A DNA stretch of 64,000 bases from Mycobacterium sp. 852002-10029_SCH5224772 (GTDB taxonomy: Bacteria; Actinomycetota; Actinomycetes; Mycobacteriales; Mycobacteriaceae): positions 62,001 to 126,000 of the forward strand of contig NZ_LZHT01000135.1 in NCBI RefSeq assembly GCF_001667315.1, given 5' to 3'. The position numbers and the translations under genes are program-made. Numbering within the stretch: the first letter of the stretch is position 1; each line of letters opens with the position of its first letter. The notes under the pieces were generated by a model that worked only from the letters and a program-made list of their open reading frames with translations, searched no databases and was not told the DNA's origin. Shown here piece by piece: positions 24,344 through 31,203 of this stretch.

Positions 24344-25219
24344 TCAGCACATGGCTTTTAACTTGGGCACCAGCTCGTCCCCGACGCGACGAATGAACCC
24401 GACAGGGTCCGGATCGCCGGGGAGCGGACCGACGTGGATCAAAGCGATGCCCAGCTTGATGTAGTGCTCGACAGTTTTGAGGTAACCGTCAAGGTCGCGG
24501 AAAGGGTCGGCAAATACACCTACGGTCTTCCGGATCTCGGCGGGATCACGGCCCACCGCGTCGCAATGACGCGCCAGCACATCGATCTTGTGCTCGAGTC
24601 CGTCCGATGTCAGCACCGCACCGTTGCGGTTCCACACGTCGGCGTACTGCGCCACCAACCGCAGTGTCTTCTTCTCGCCCCCACCGCCGATCAGGATCGG
24701 GGGGCGTCGAATCGGTTTCGGCTCACAGATCGTCTCAGCCAACTGATAGTGCTTGCCGACATAGGGCCCGTCGTTGTCGCTCCACATCTGCCGGCAGATC
24801 TGCAGCGTTTCCTCCAGCATCTCAAATCGCTGAGCTAGCGGTGGATACGGAACGCCCAACGCGACGTGCTCGCGTTCGTACCAGGCGGCTCCGAGACCCA
24901 ACATCGACCGGCCTCGCGAGAGGACATCGAGGGTGGTGATTGTTTTGGCCAGCACTCCGGGATAGCGGTATGTGACGCCGGTGACCATCATCCCCAATGC
25001 GATCTTCTCGGTCTGCCCAGCCAAAAAACCGAGTGCCGTGTAGCCCTCGAGGCAAGGATCCTGTGCGCGTCCGACCTGCTCCATCTGAAAGAAATGATCT
25101 TGCACAGTGAAGATCGTCGCACCGCCGTCTTCGGCGGCCTTGGCTGCCAGCGCCAACGTCGAGCTCAGCTTCGACGGATCGCCGGGCAGATAATCGATAA
25201 AGTGTATGCCCAATTCCAT
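24344..25219 (-). CDS. LLM-class F420-dependent oxidoreductase
   Basis: 291 residues from ATG 25219 (MELGIHFIDYLPG), with AAAGGA upstream; an in-frame ATG 48 bp earlier is less likely. The barrel has LAAKAAEDGGATIFTVQDHF, ALGMMVTGVTYRYPGVLAK, LDVLSRGRSMLGLGAAWYE and PPILIGGGGEKKTLRLVAQY, the TIGR03560-like F420 subgroup. It would reduce an unknown substrate with F420H2. It is divergent from the Cys-rich HTH regulator at 25423, which may control both directions from the operator at 25374. Confidence 0.87.
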   Translation of the reverse strand: MELGIHFIDYLPGDPSKLSSTLALAAKAAEDGGATIFTVQDHFFQMEQVGRAQDPCLEGYTALGFLAGQTEKIALGMMVTGVTYRYPGVLAKTITTLDVLSRGRSMLGLGAAWYEREHVALGVPYPPLAQRFEMLEETLQICRQMWSDNDGPYVGKHYQLAETICEPKPIRRPPILIGGGGEKKTLRLVAQYADVWNRNGAVLTSDGLEHKIDVLARHCDAVGRDPAEIRKTVGVFADPFRDLDGYLKTVEHYIKLGIALIHVGPLPGDPDPVGFIRRVGDELVPKLKAMC

Positions 25220-25373
25220 TGGGGTTCTGGTCCTTTCAGTCCCCTTCGTACTAGCAATATTCATCATTTTTAGAGACCCACCATGCTAGGCCGACCGCGG
25301 GCCGCATCTGGTGTCCCCAAGCCGCGACCACCCCAACTTTGTGTATCATCAAGCATTATTATTTTTAGATTTT

Positions 25374-25416
25374 GGATCCTTTGACCAGGTTCGTCAAGAT
25401 CCGCTGGTGTTAGATT
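25374..25416 (+). promoter_or_regulatory. Inverted-repeat operator plus leaderless -10 before the HTH regulator
   Basis: GGATCCTTTGAC (25374-25385) is mirrored by GTCAAGATCC (25393-25402): ten pairing bases with a 2-nt bulge around a 7-nt centre. Eight bases on, TAGATT (25411-25416) lies six bases before the ATG at 25423, the spacing of a leaderless promoter. The layout fits autorepression by the adjacent regulator, possibly also acting on the divergent LLM gene. Confidence 0.55.
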
Positions 25417-25422
25417 GGCTAT

Positions 25423-26154
25423 ATGGATGTCAGTGCAGGCGATGGCCTTGATGCCGTGCCCGGGCTGAGCAGCCTGGACGATCCCATCCGACGCCGCCTC
25501 TACGAATACGTCGCCTCGCGTGACGAGCCGGTGGGGCGCGACGACAGCGCGAAAGCCGTGGGCATCAGCCGCACGCTCGCCGCCTACCACCTCGACAAGC
25601 TGGCCGAGGCGGGGATCCTGGCCGTGAGTTATGCGCGGCCCTCCGGCCGGTCAGGTCCCGGGGCCGGGCGTCCCGCCAAGCGATACGCGCGTACCCAACA
25701 GGAATTGTGGGCGAGCGTGCCACCGCGCAACTATCGGTTGTTAGCCAAGCTGCTCGCCGAAGCCGTGGACGCCGACGAGTCGGGAAAGGTTGCCTCGGCG
25801 CTGGCGGCCGCGGCACGCCAGGCCGGCCGGGCCAGCGTGGCAGACAAGGGTATGAACGATGCGCTGCACGTGTGCGGGTACGAACCTGCTCCGAGAGCCG
25901 ATGGCGACATTGAATTGCGTAACTGTCCTTTCCATTTTCTGGCGGGCCAGTACCGCGAGTTGGTGTGCGGTCTCAACCTGCAACTGATCCGCGGCATGCT
26001 CAAGGCGACCGGCGAGAGCCCTGGGCGGGCGGTGTTGGCGCCGCGTGAGGACCGATGCTGTGTCGTGTTGCGTGCCCAACGGAATGGGGCCAAGAAACCG
26101 TCCCGCCGCGGACGCAAACCGGCACGGCAGCAGACACGAAACCACGACGGGTAA
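25423..26154 (+). CDS. ArsR/SufR-like HTH regulator with cysteine-rich sensor domain
   Basis: 243 residues. Residues about 15-90 are a winged helix with SSLDDPIRRRLYEYVAS and ISRTLAAYHLDKLAEAGIL as recognition region. The C-terminal part carries a Cys pattern CX16CX13C (CGYEP..., RNCPFHF, LVCGLN) plus a CC pair further on; SufR-type iron-sulfur regulators share the CX13C part and the NCPF context. A metal or Fe-S cofactor sensing redox or iron is therefore likely. The tail is very basic (KKPSRRGRKPARQQ). A leaderless -10 and an inverted repeat lie directly upstream. It probably governs the flavin/F420 enzyme cluster around it. Confidence 0.75.
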   Translation: MDVSAGDGLDAVPGLSSLDDPIRRRLYEYVASRDEPVGRDDSAKAVGISRTLAAYHLDKLAEAGILAVSYARPSGRSGPGAGRPAKRYARTQQELWASVPPRNYRLLAKLLAEAVDADESGKVASALAAAARQAGRASVADKGMNDALHVCGYEPAPRADGDIELRNCPFHFLAGQYRELVCGLNLQLIRGMLKATGESPGRAVLAPREDRCCVVLRAQRNGAKKPSRRGRKPARQQTRNHDG

Positions 26155-26224
26155 ACCGTAAGCCGACAGTGCAAAGCGCAACGGCCTTCACAACCACGAA
26201 TGCCGCACCCCGAGGAGATTCCGC

Positions 26225-27118
26225 ATGAACGTCCCGCCGTCTCGAGCCCTCGCTCTGGCGATTGAACCCTTCGCCGGACAGGTGTACTTCTCCCCGGAGT
26301 GCCACCAGGGCTATGCGGCACTGGGATTCGGCCCCAGCCCGGGCAAGGCGGGCGAAGTCGAGATGCCCGACGGCCCCGCCTATTTCTGCAGCCGCGGCTC
26401 GGTGATGGGGCAGGTGCCCGGCGCGGTGATCGCCGCGGCTTTCGGGGTATTCGACCCGGCGGCGGTGATACCGGCGGTCAATTACGGCTGGACCCTGACC
26501 GACGCACAGACGATCTGCGCGGCCCGCACCGACGGTGCGGTGCAGCAACTTCGGCGCATCCTCGGCGCCGCGCCGGAGGGGCTCGACCGGGCGGTCGAAC
26601 TGCTGCACCGGGCGACCGAGCGGCTGTCCCTAGCCGGCAATCCGCTGTTCTCCGGTTTGGTCGCCCAGGGCCTGCCCGGTGGGCCGCTGGCCGACGCGTG
26701 GCGATTGGCCGACCAGTTGCGGGAATATCGCGGCGATGTCCACGTCAACGCCTGGACCACCGCCGGTTTCGATGCGGTGGAGATCGGCCTGATCACCGAG
26801 CTCTACTGGGGGGTGCCACCGCGCAGCTATGTGCGCACCAGAGCCTGGAGCGACGGGGACCTCGATGCGGCCGAGCAGCGGCTGCAGTCGCGGGGGCTGG
26901 TCCGCGACGGCGCCTTCACCGACAGCGGACGGACCGCCCGCGAGGCGGTCGAGGTGACCACCGACGACGGGTGCGCCCCGATCATTGCCGCCCTCGGTGA
27001 CGATCTCGACGAACTGCTTCGCATCGTGGGCGGGTGGTCCGCACAGATCCAGGCCGCGGGCGGTTACCCGGCCGGACCGCAAGACCTTGCCGCACTGGTC
27101 AACACGGGCCGGGAGTGA
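26225..27118 (+). CDS. SCO6745-family protein
   Basis: 297 residues. The sequence matches the actinobacterial SCO6745 family: an N-terminal LALAIEPFAGQVYFSPECHQGYAALGF-like segment, two similar helical halves, and GVPPRSYVRTRAWSDGDLDAAEQRL followed by a winged-helix-like GLVRDGAFTDSGR, reminiscent of MarR-type wings. No catalytic motif is evident and the biochemical role of the family is unknown. It lies 70 bp after the regulator and 2 bp before the Old Yellow Enzyme gene, so it is translated with the latter. Confidence 0.72.
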   Translation: MNVPPSRALALAIEPFAGQVYFSPECHQGYAALGFGPSPGKAGEVEMPDGPAYFCSRGSVMGQVPGAVIAAAFGVFDPAAVIPAVNYGWTLTDAQTICAARTDGAVQQLRRILGAAPEGLDRAVELLHRATERLSLAGNPLFSGLVAQGLPGGPLADAWRLADQLREYRGDVHVNAWTTAGFDAVEIGLITELYWGVPPRSYVRTRAWSDGDLDAAEQRLQSRGLVRDGAFTDSGRTAREAVEVTTDDGCAPIIAALGDDLDELLRIVGGWSAQIQAAGGYPAGPQDLAALVNTGRE

Positions 27119-27120
27119 TC

Positions 27121-28296
27121 ATGCCCGACTTGTTCAGTCCGTTCGGGCTCAAGGATGTGACGCTGCGGAATCGGATCGGGATGTCGCCGATGACGATGTA
27201 CCGGTCGGTGGACGGCAAGATGAACGATTTTCACCTGATGTATCTGGGTGCGCGGGCCGCCGGTGGTTTCGGGCTGATCTTCGCCGAGCAGGTGGCGATC
27301 GCGCCGGAGGGTCGCACCTCGGTGCACTGCGCCGGGATCTACGACGACGACCAGATCGAAAGCCATGCCCGGGTCACGGCGATGGTCAAGGACATGGGTG
27401 CGGTGCCCGGGATTCAGTTGGGCCACACCGGGCGCAACGGCAGTGAGGTCAAGCCGTGGGTGGCCGGGGAGTTGGGGCGCCAATTGGCGCCGGATGACCC
27501 GGAGGGCTGGCAGGTGGTGGGGCCGTCGGACGTTCCCTACGGTTTCGGCAAGCGGACCTATCCGGTGCATGCGCTGACCCGCGAGGAGATCGGTGCGGTA
27601 CACCGGCAGTACGCCGAGGCCGCCGCCCGGGCCCTGCAGGCCGGCTACCAGTGGCTGGAGCTGCATTTCGCACACGGCTATCTGGCCTCACAGTTCTACT
27701 CGCCCCTGGCCAATCACCGCACCGACGACTACGGCGGCAGCCTGGCCAACCGGGCCAGGTTTCTCCTCGAAGCGCTCGACGCGGTGCGGCAGGTGTGGCC
27801 CGAGCGGCTGCCGTTGACCGCCCGGCTGGGCTCTGATGACTTCCATCCCGGCGGGGTGACGTTCGAGGAATCGCTGCAGGTGATGGGCTGGCTCAAAGAG
27901 CACGGCCTGGATCTGGTCGACCTGTCGATGGGCGGCAACACCGACGATGTGCGCGATCCGTTGTTCCTGCAGCCCTCGGCGTGGGTGGAGCGAGGCGCGC
28001 GAGCCCGCCGCGAGGTCGGCATCCCCGTGGCGGTCAGCTGGAACCTGGGTGTGCCCGCCGACGCCGACCGGGCGATCCGCGACGACAAGATCGACGTGGT
28101 GCTGCTCGGCCGCCCGGCGCTGGCCAACCCGCACTGGCCGGTGTGGGCCGCCCGGGAACTCGGCGTCAAAGCCGAGTTCTTACTGCTGCCGGAGGACTGG
28201 AGCTGGTGGCTGCAGGCTTCAAGTGCGTTCCAACCGAATATCGGCTGGCCCGAGCCATCGAATAACAAACCACATTCCTCGAACGCCCTGAGATGA
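27121..28296 (+). CDS. NADH:flavin oxidoreductase, Old Yellow Enzyme family
   Basis: 391 residues from ATG 27121. The FMN-binding TIM barrel begins LFSPFGLKDVTLRNRIGMSPMTMY and has GIQLGHTGRNG, a substrate His/His-type motif in LELHFAHGYLASQFYSPLANHR with the RTDDYGGS signature, and VVLLGRPALANPHWP. YqjM-like members reduce activated alkenes, nitrate esters or nitro groups with NAD(P)H. Context with a nitronate monooxygenase and LLM enzymes suggests detoxification or catabolism of a nitro or unsaturated compound; that is inference. The C-terminus is followed by A+T-richer DNA and gene relics. Confidence 0.9.
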   Translation: MPDLFSPFGLKDVTLRNRIGMSPMTMYRSVDGKMNDFHLMYLGARAAGGFGLIFAEQVAIAPEGRTSVHCAGIYDDDQIESHARVTAMVKDMGAVPGIQLGHTGRNGSEVKPWVAGELGRQLAPDDPEGWQVVGPSDVPYGFGKRTYPVHALTREEIGAVHRQYAEAAARALQAGYQWLELHFAHGYLASQFYSPLANHRTDDYGGSLANRARFLLEALDAVRQVWPERLPLTARLGSDDFHPGGVTFEESLQVMGWLKEHGLDLVDLSMGGNTDDVRDPLFLQPSAWVERGARARREVGIPVAVSWNLGVPADADRAIRDDKIDVVLLGRPALANPHWPVWAARELGVKAEFLLLPEDWSWWLQASSAFQPNIGWPEPSNNKPHSSNALR

Positions 28297-28369
28297 ATAG
28301 GAAATAAAAGAACATCTGACAGGGGTGAAGTCATGATTGGCGCCGGTGCGATGAAGGAATGGTCGTGAC

Positions 28370-28515
28370 ATGACGGCGATAACCGAACGCGACATCGAGA
28401 CCAACGGGAAAGTGCTGCACACCGAGGATGCCGGCGACTGGCTGCAGCAGGAGCGACCGAGGAGATCAACCGATTGCTGCTGGATTTCCTGGCCGGTGCG
28501 AAGCACAGATCATAG
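28370..28515 (+). pseudogene. Relic of an alpha/beta hydrolase (N- and C-terminal pieces fused)
   Basis: The frame opens MTAITERDIETNG, like the start of epoxide-hydrolase-type alpha/beta hydrolases, and jumps straight to LHTEDAGDWLQQERP, the catalytic-His region near the C-terminus. One base is then missing, after which EEINRLLLDFLAG follows in the next frame to a TAG. The whole middle including the nucleophile elbow is deleted. It is a clear remnant in the spacer between the Old Yellow Enzyme and nitronate monooxygenase genes. Confidence 0.7.
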
Positions 28516-28643
28516 AACTCAAAGACGGCCAAATCTTATGTATTTCCACGCCCGCCAATTGGAGTTGATGAACTCGTACACACGAATCAGTGAACAATCA
28601 TTCAAGTTGCAGTCTGAAAAATTTAGCGAGGTGATCTGAGTCG

Positions 28644-29621
28644 ATGTTGCGCACGCGATTCACCGAGATGTTCGGCCTACGGTACCCGGTCATGTCCGCG
28701 CCGATGGCGATGCACAGTGGGGCGACGATCGCCGCGGCGGTCTCGTCGGCGGGCGCATTGGGTTCATTCGGAGGCATGAACCCGAAGGGACCGGACTGGA
28801 TCGACACTCAGGTGACGGCGATCCGCGCTCAGACCGATCGTCCTTTCGCGGTCGGCTTCATCACCCCGTTCCTGGGCTTTGGCGCGCCACTGTTCGATGC
28901 CGCCCTGGCCGCGGCGCCCCCGGCCGTCGTCTTCTCCTTCAGCGACCCGAAACCGTGGATCGGGCGGGCGGCCGCCGCCGGAGCCCGCACGATCTGCCAG
29001 GTCCAGACGCTCGAGGACGCGGATCGGGCGGTGGAGGCCGGCACCGACGTTCTCGTCGCGCAGGGCACCGAGGCCGGTGGACACACCGGGACGATGGCGT
29101 TGCTGCCGCTGCTGTCCGCCGTGGCCACCCGGCATCCCGATGTCCCGCTCCTCGCGGCAGGCGGCATCAGCGGCGGACGCACGTTCGCCGGCGCGCTGGC
29201 CGCCGGCGCGGACGGAGCCGTGATGGGCACCGCCTTCCTGGCCACTCCCGAGGTGACCGAGGTCCGTGACGCGCACAAGAAACTCATCGTCGCTTCCGAT
29301 GGCACCGACACGATTCGCACTCGCGCCTACGACATCGTCAGCGGCCTGCCGTGGCCGCGCTCCATCGGGGAACGCGTGCGCCGCAATCGGTTCACCGACG
29401 AGTGGGCGCTCCGGGAAGCCGAGTTGGAGCAGCGCCGCGAGGAGATGGCCGGCGAAAATCCGTTCCTGGTCGACGAACCCAACCCGGAGACCGATCCGAT
29501 CGCCTACGGGCAGGGTGCCGCATCGATCGACCCGATACGTCCCGCCGCCGAGGTGCTGGAACGGATCTGTGGTGAGGCCGAACAGATCTTGCGATCCAGG
29601 GCGTCATCAATACTCACCTAA
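28644..29621 (+). CDS. Nitronate monooxygenase (2-nitropropane dioxygenase family)
   Basis: 325 residues. FMN-dependent TIM barrel: YPVMSAPMAMHSGATIAAAV at the start, then VLVAQGTEAGGHTG with the family's conserved catalytic-site glycine/His stretch, LLAAGGISGGRTFAGALAAGADGAVMGT as phosphate-binding region. It oxidises alkyl nitronates such as propionate 3-nitronate to aldehydes and nitrite. GAGGTGA lies upstream of the ATG. It is the last intact gene of the redox cluster that includes the Old Yellow Enzyme; relics flank it on both sides. Confidence 0.88.
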   Translation: MLRTRFTEMFGLRYPVMSAPMAMHSGATIAAAVSSAGALGSFGGMNPKGPDWIDTQVTAIRAQTDRPFAVGFITPFLGFGAPLFDAALAAAPPAVVFSFSDPKPWIGRAAAAGARTICQVQTLEDADRAVEAGTDVLVAQGTEAGGHTGTMALLPLLSAVATRHPDVPLLAAGGISGGRTFAGALAAGADGAVMGTAFLATPEVTEVRDAHKKLIVASDGTDTIRTRAYDIVSGLPWPRSIGERVRRNRFTDEWALREAELEQRREEMAGENPFLVDEPNPETDPIAYGQGAASIDPIRPAAEVLERICGEAEQILRSRASSILT

Positions 29622-29660
29622 GCCGAATCCGGTGTGGCCCAACGGAGATGAAGAGATTCG

Positions 29661-29885
29661 ATGGCCACCGTCAGCACCCCGCACCACCTTATCGACCGAG
29701 CCAAGCGGCGGCTGACTCCGACGGTCAACACCATCCCCGGCATGGGATGATCGAGAAGCGACTCTGGACCGGGTGGCCGCCCCGTTCGTGACGAACTGGC
29801 CCATCGACGACCCGAGATTCCTCGTCTACCCGGCGATCAACGAACCGCCTCATCGGACTCACCAACATCACGGGCATCGCTTAGC
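29661..29885 (+). pseudogene. Relic of a cytochrome P450 (CYP136-like)
   Basis: ATG 29661 opens a frame reading MATVSTPHHLIDRAKRRLTP then NTIPGMG, close to the N-terminus of mycobacterial CYP136-type P450s, and stops at once. In another frame follows RVAAPFVTNWPIDDPRFLVY and PAINE, a stretch found about 100 residues further into such proteins. Everything else is gone. It is a multiply deleted P450 gene in the spacer before the tRNA gene. Confidence 0.6.
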
Positions 29886-29977
29886 AAACGCCTGATTCCG
29901 CGAACCTGCGGACTGCCGACTAGCATGAATCGTCCCTAGGGTTGTCAACACCTATTCTCGATAGGTCCCACACCCTC

Positions 29978-30053
29978 GCCCTCGTAGCTCAGGGGATAGA
30001 GCACGGCTCTCCTAAAGCCGGTGTCGCAGGTTCGAATCCTGCCGGGGGCACCA
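29978..30053 (+). tRNA. tRNA-Arg (anticodon CCU), CCA encoded
   Basis: Acceptor arms GCCCTCG and CGGGGGC pair with one G-U, the D-arm holds GCTCAGGGGATAGAGC, the anticodon stem CGGCT/AGCCG encloses loop CTCCTAA with anticodon CCT, and the T-arm carries GTTCGAATCC. The discriminator A and CCA are encoded. It reads AGG codons. tRNA genes of this class are frequent integration sites, and an IS end begins 16 bp downstream. Confidence 0.97.
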
Positions 30054-30068
30054 AACGCGTGTATGACG

Positions 30069-30208
30069 TCGGTTGATGCGTGACATTTCTACTTCGGGTG
30101 ATGTCTGACAGTGTTTCGGCTGATGGTTGACAGTTACTTCGGTTGATTCTTGACACTCCCTAGGTCAGGGAGTGAGCCGTGGCCGAGCAGAGGTATCAGG
30201 CCGTGTAG
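30069..30208 (+). mobile_element. Truncated IS481-like element: repeat-bearing end plus first codons of transposase
   Basis: Four 17-bp imperfect direct repeats of the form TCGG(t/g/c)TGAT...TGACA start at 30069, 30094, 30116 and 30139, 22-25 bp apart (two helical turns). They resemble the multi-repeat ends of actinobacterial IS481/IS21-type elements, where transposase binds. At 30179 GTG opens a frame MAEQRYQAV, a typical start of IS481-family transposases, which is broken by TAG at 30206. The remaining transposase and the other end are missing, so this is a dead fragment. Confidence 0.6.
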
Positions 30209-30218
30209 CGCCGCGCGG

Positions 30219-30494
30219 TCACCGAGCCACGGCCTCGGTGCGCTCGGCCTCGGCGTGCCGGTCGATGAGGTCCAGCGGCCAGTCGGCCCGCTCCTCGGTC
30301 AGGCTCATCTCGCGGATGAGGAACGCCCTTGTGCGCCACCAGGACAGCGCAGAGTCGCACTCGGCGACACGAGGGCCGTCCACCTCACCGCGGCTCGCCA
30401 TGAAGGCCTTGCGAGCGCGCCAAGACTCCATCGAGCGGGTGCGCGGATGGGCGGCGGTGGTGTGATCGCTGGCTGCGGCTGTCATGCGAGCCAT
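30219..30494 (-). CDS. Small hypothetical protein next to the IS remnant
   Basis: 91 residues from ATG 30494 (a second ATG at 30485 is possible; neither has a strong ribosome site). It contains SWRARKAFMASRGEVDG and SALSWWRTRAFLIREMSL, with balanced charges and tryptophans, typical of a real cytosolic helical protein, perhaps from a mobile element. I do not recognise the family. It occupies most of the spacer between the IS fragment and nmtR and is on the minus strand. Confidence 0.45.
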   Translation of the reverse strand: MARMTAAASDHTTAAHPRTRSMESWRARKAFMASRGEVDGPRVAECDSALSWWRTRAFLIREMSLTEERADWPLDLIDRHAEAERTEAVAR

Positions 30495-30614
30495 CTTGCC
30501 ACTCGGGGGTGCAAGCCGAAGACTGAGACATGTTGTGGCACAAGGGATTATGCGAGACGGGAGGGAAAGTACCGGCTTGCGCCGTGCGACTTTCAGGGGT
30601 GGAAGCGACGACAA

Positions 30615-30648
30615 ACCCCGCCTACGACAACAGGAATCGGGGCGGGGT
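30615..30648. terminator. Hairpin ACCCCGCC / GGCGGGGT
   Basis: Eight perfect base pairs with an 18-nt loop, about 100 bp downstream of the nmtR end (nmtR reads leftwards). It could terminate nmtR transcription or belong to the small gene's leader at 30494. No U-run follows. Confidence 0.4.
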
Positions 30649-30748
30649 CTCGGGAGTGTCGGGTGGCCAACGGTCGCATCCGGCAGAAGCTTCTCCGCTA
30701 CGTTCCGAAGGGAGCCCGCTCGCCTCCGGCTTTGTCGAAGTAGCCCGC

Positions 30749-31102
30749 CTAAGCCGTGGTGTCTCGCGCCCCTAGGCGGAGATGCTCAATGTGGTAGATG
30801 GCCTCATCCAGCAGCTGTGCGACGTGGCTGTCGTATAGCCGGTACACGATGTTTCGTCCGGCTCGATCGCCCGCGACCAAGCCGAGCGCCCGCAGCAATC
30901 GCAACTGATGCGAGACGGCGGGCTGTTCCATACCGACTGCGGCGGACAGATCGGTGACACTGCATGGTGATTGACGAAGCCGCGTCAAGATCAGTAGCCG
31001 GTTTGGGGAAGCGAGAGCCTGAAGGGTCTCCGCCACCTTCAACGCCGCCGCTGAATCGAGGGTGGCGGCGGGCGTGGCACGCCCCTCAACGCCATGTCCC
31101 AT
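30749..31102 (-). CDS. nmtR: Ni(II)/Co(II)-sensing ArsR-family repressor NmtR
   Basis: 117 residues with winged-helix VTDLSAAVGMEQPAVSHQLRLL-type DNA reading head (about 49-70). The NmtR metal ligands are all in register: Gly2-His3 at the N-terminus, Asp91, His93, His104 and His107 in helix 5 (DSHVAQLLDEAIYHIEH). In M. tuberculosis NmtR releases the ctpJ promoter when nickel or cobalt bind. Here it is likewise divergent from a ctpJ-type ATPase with a perfect palindrome between them. From memory the M. tuberculosis pair is Rv3744/Rv3743c, far from this locus, so this cassette is relocated or acquired. Confidence 0.93.
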   Translation of the reverse strand: MGHGVEGRATPAATLDSAAALKVAETLQALASPNRLLILTRLRQSPCSVTDLSAAVGMEQPAVSHQLRLLRALGLVAGDRAGRNIVYRLYDSHVAQLLDEAIYHIEHLRLGARDTTA

Positions 31103-31138
31103 GACACATATTCAAGCACAAATGGACGTGAGTGCGAC

Positions 31139-31164
31139 TATACATGTAGATTTCTACATGTATA
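31139..31164. promoter_or_regulatory. 12-2-12 operator of NmtR
   Basis: TATACATGTAGA is followed by TT and then its exact reverse complement, a perfect 12-2-12 palindrome of the ArsR/SmtB type, 39 bp before ctpJ and 36 bp from nmtR. Its centre contains TAGATT, a possible -10, so repressor binding would block RNA polymerase. Confidence 0.85.
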
Positions 31165-31203
31165 CATGTCTATGCATGATGACCTCGGTAGGAGACGGCC
31201 TCG

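Noticed and set aside
29978..31164. A prophage or integrative element inserted at the tRNA gene
   Set aside because: No integrase gene, no duplicated tRNA 3' end found to the right; only an IS fragment and a metal-resistance pair are visible.
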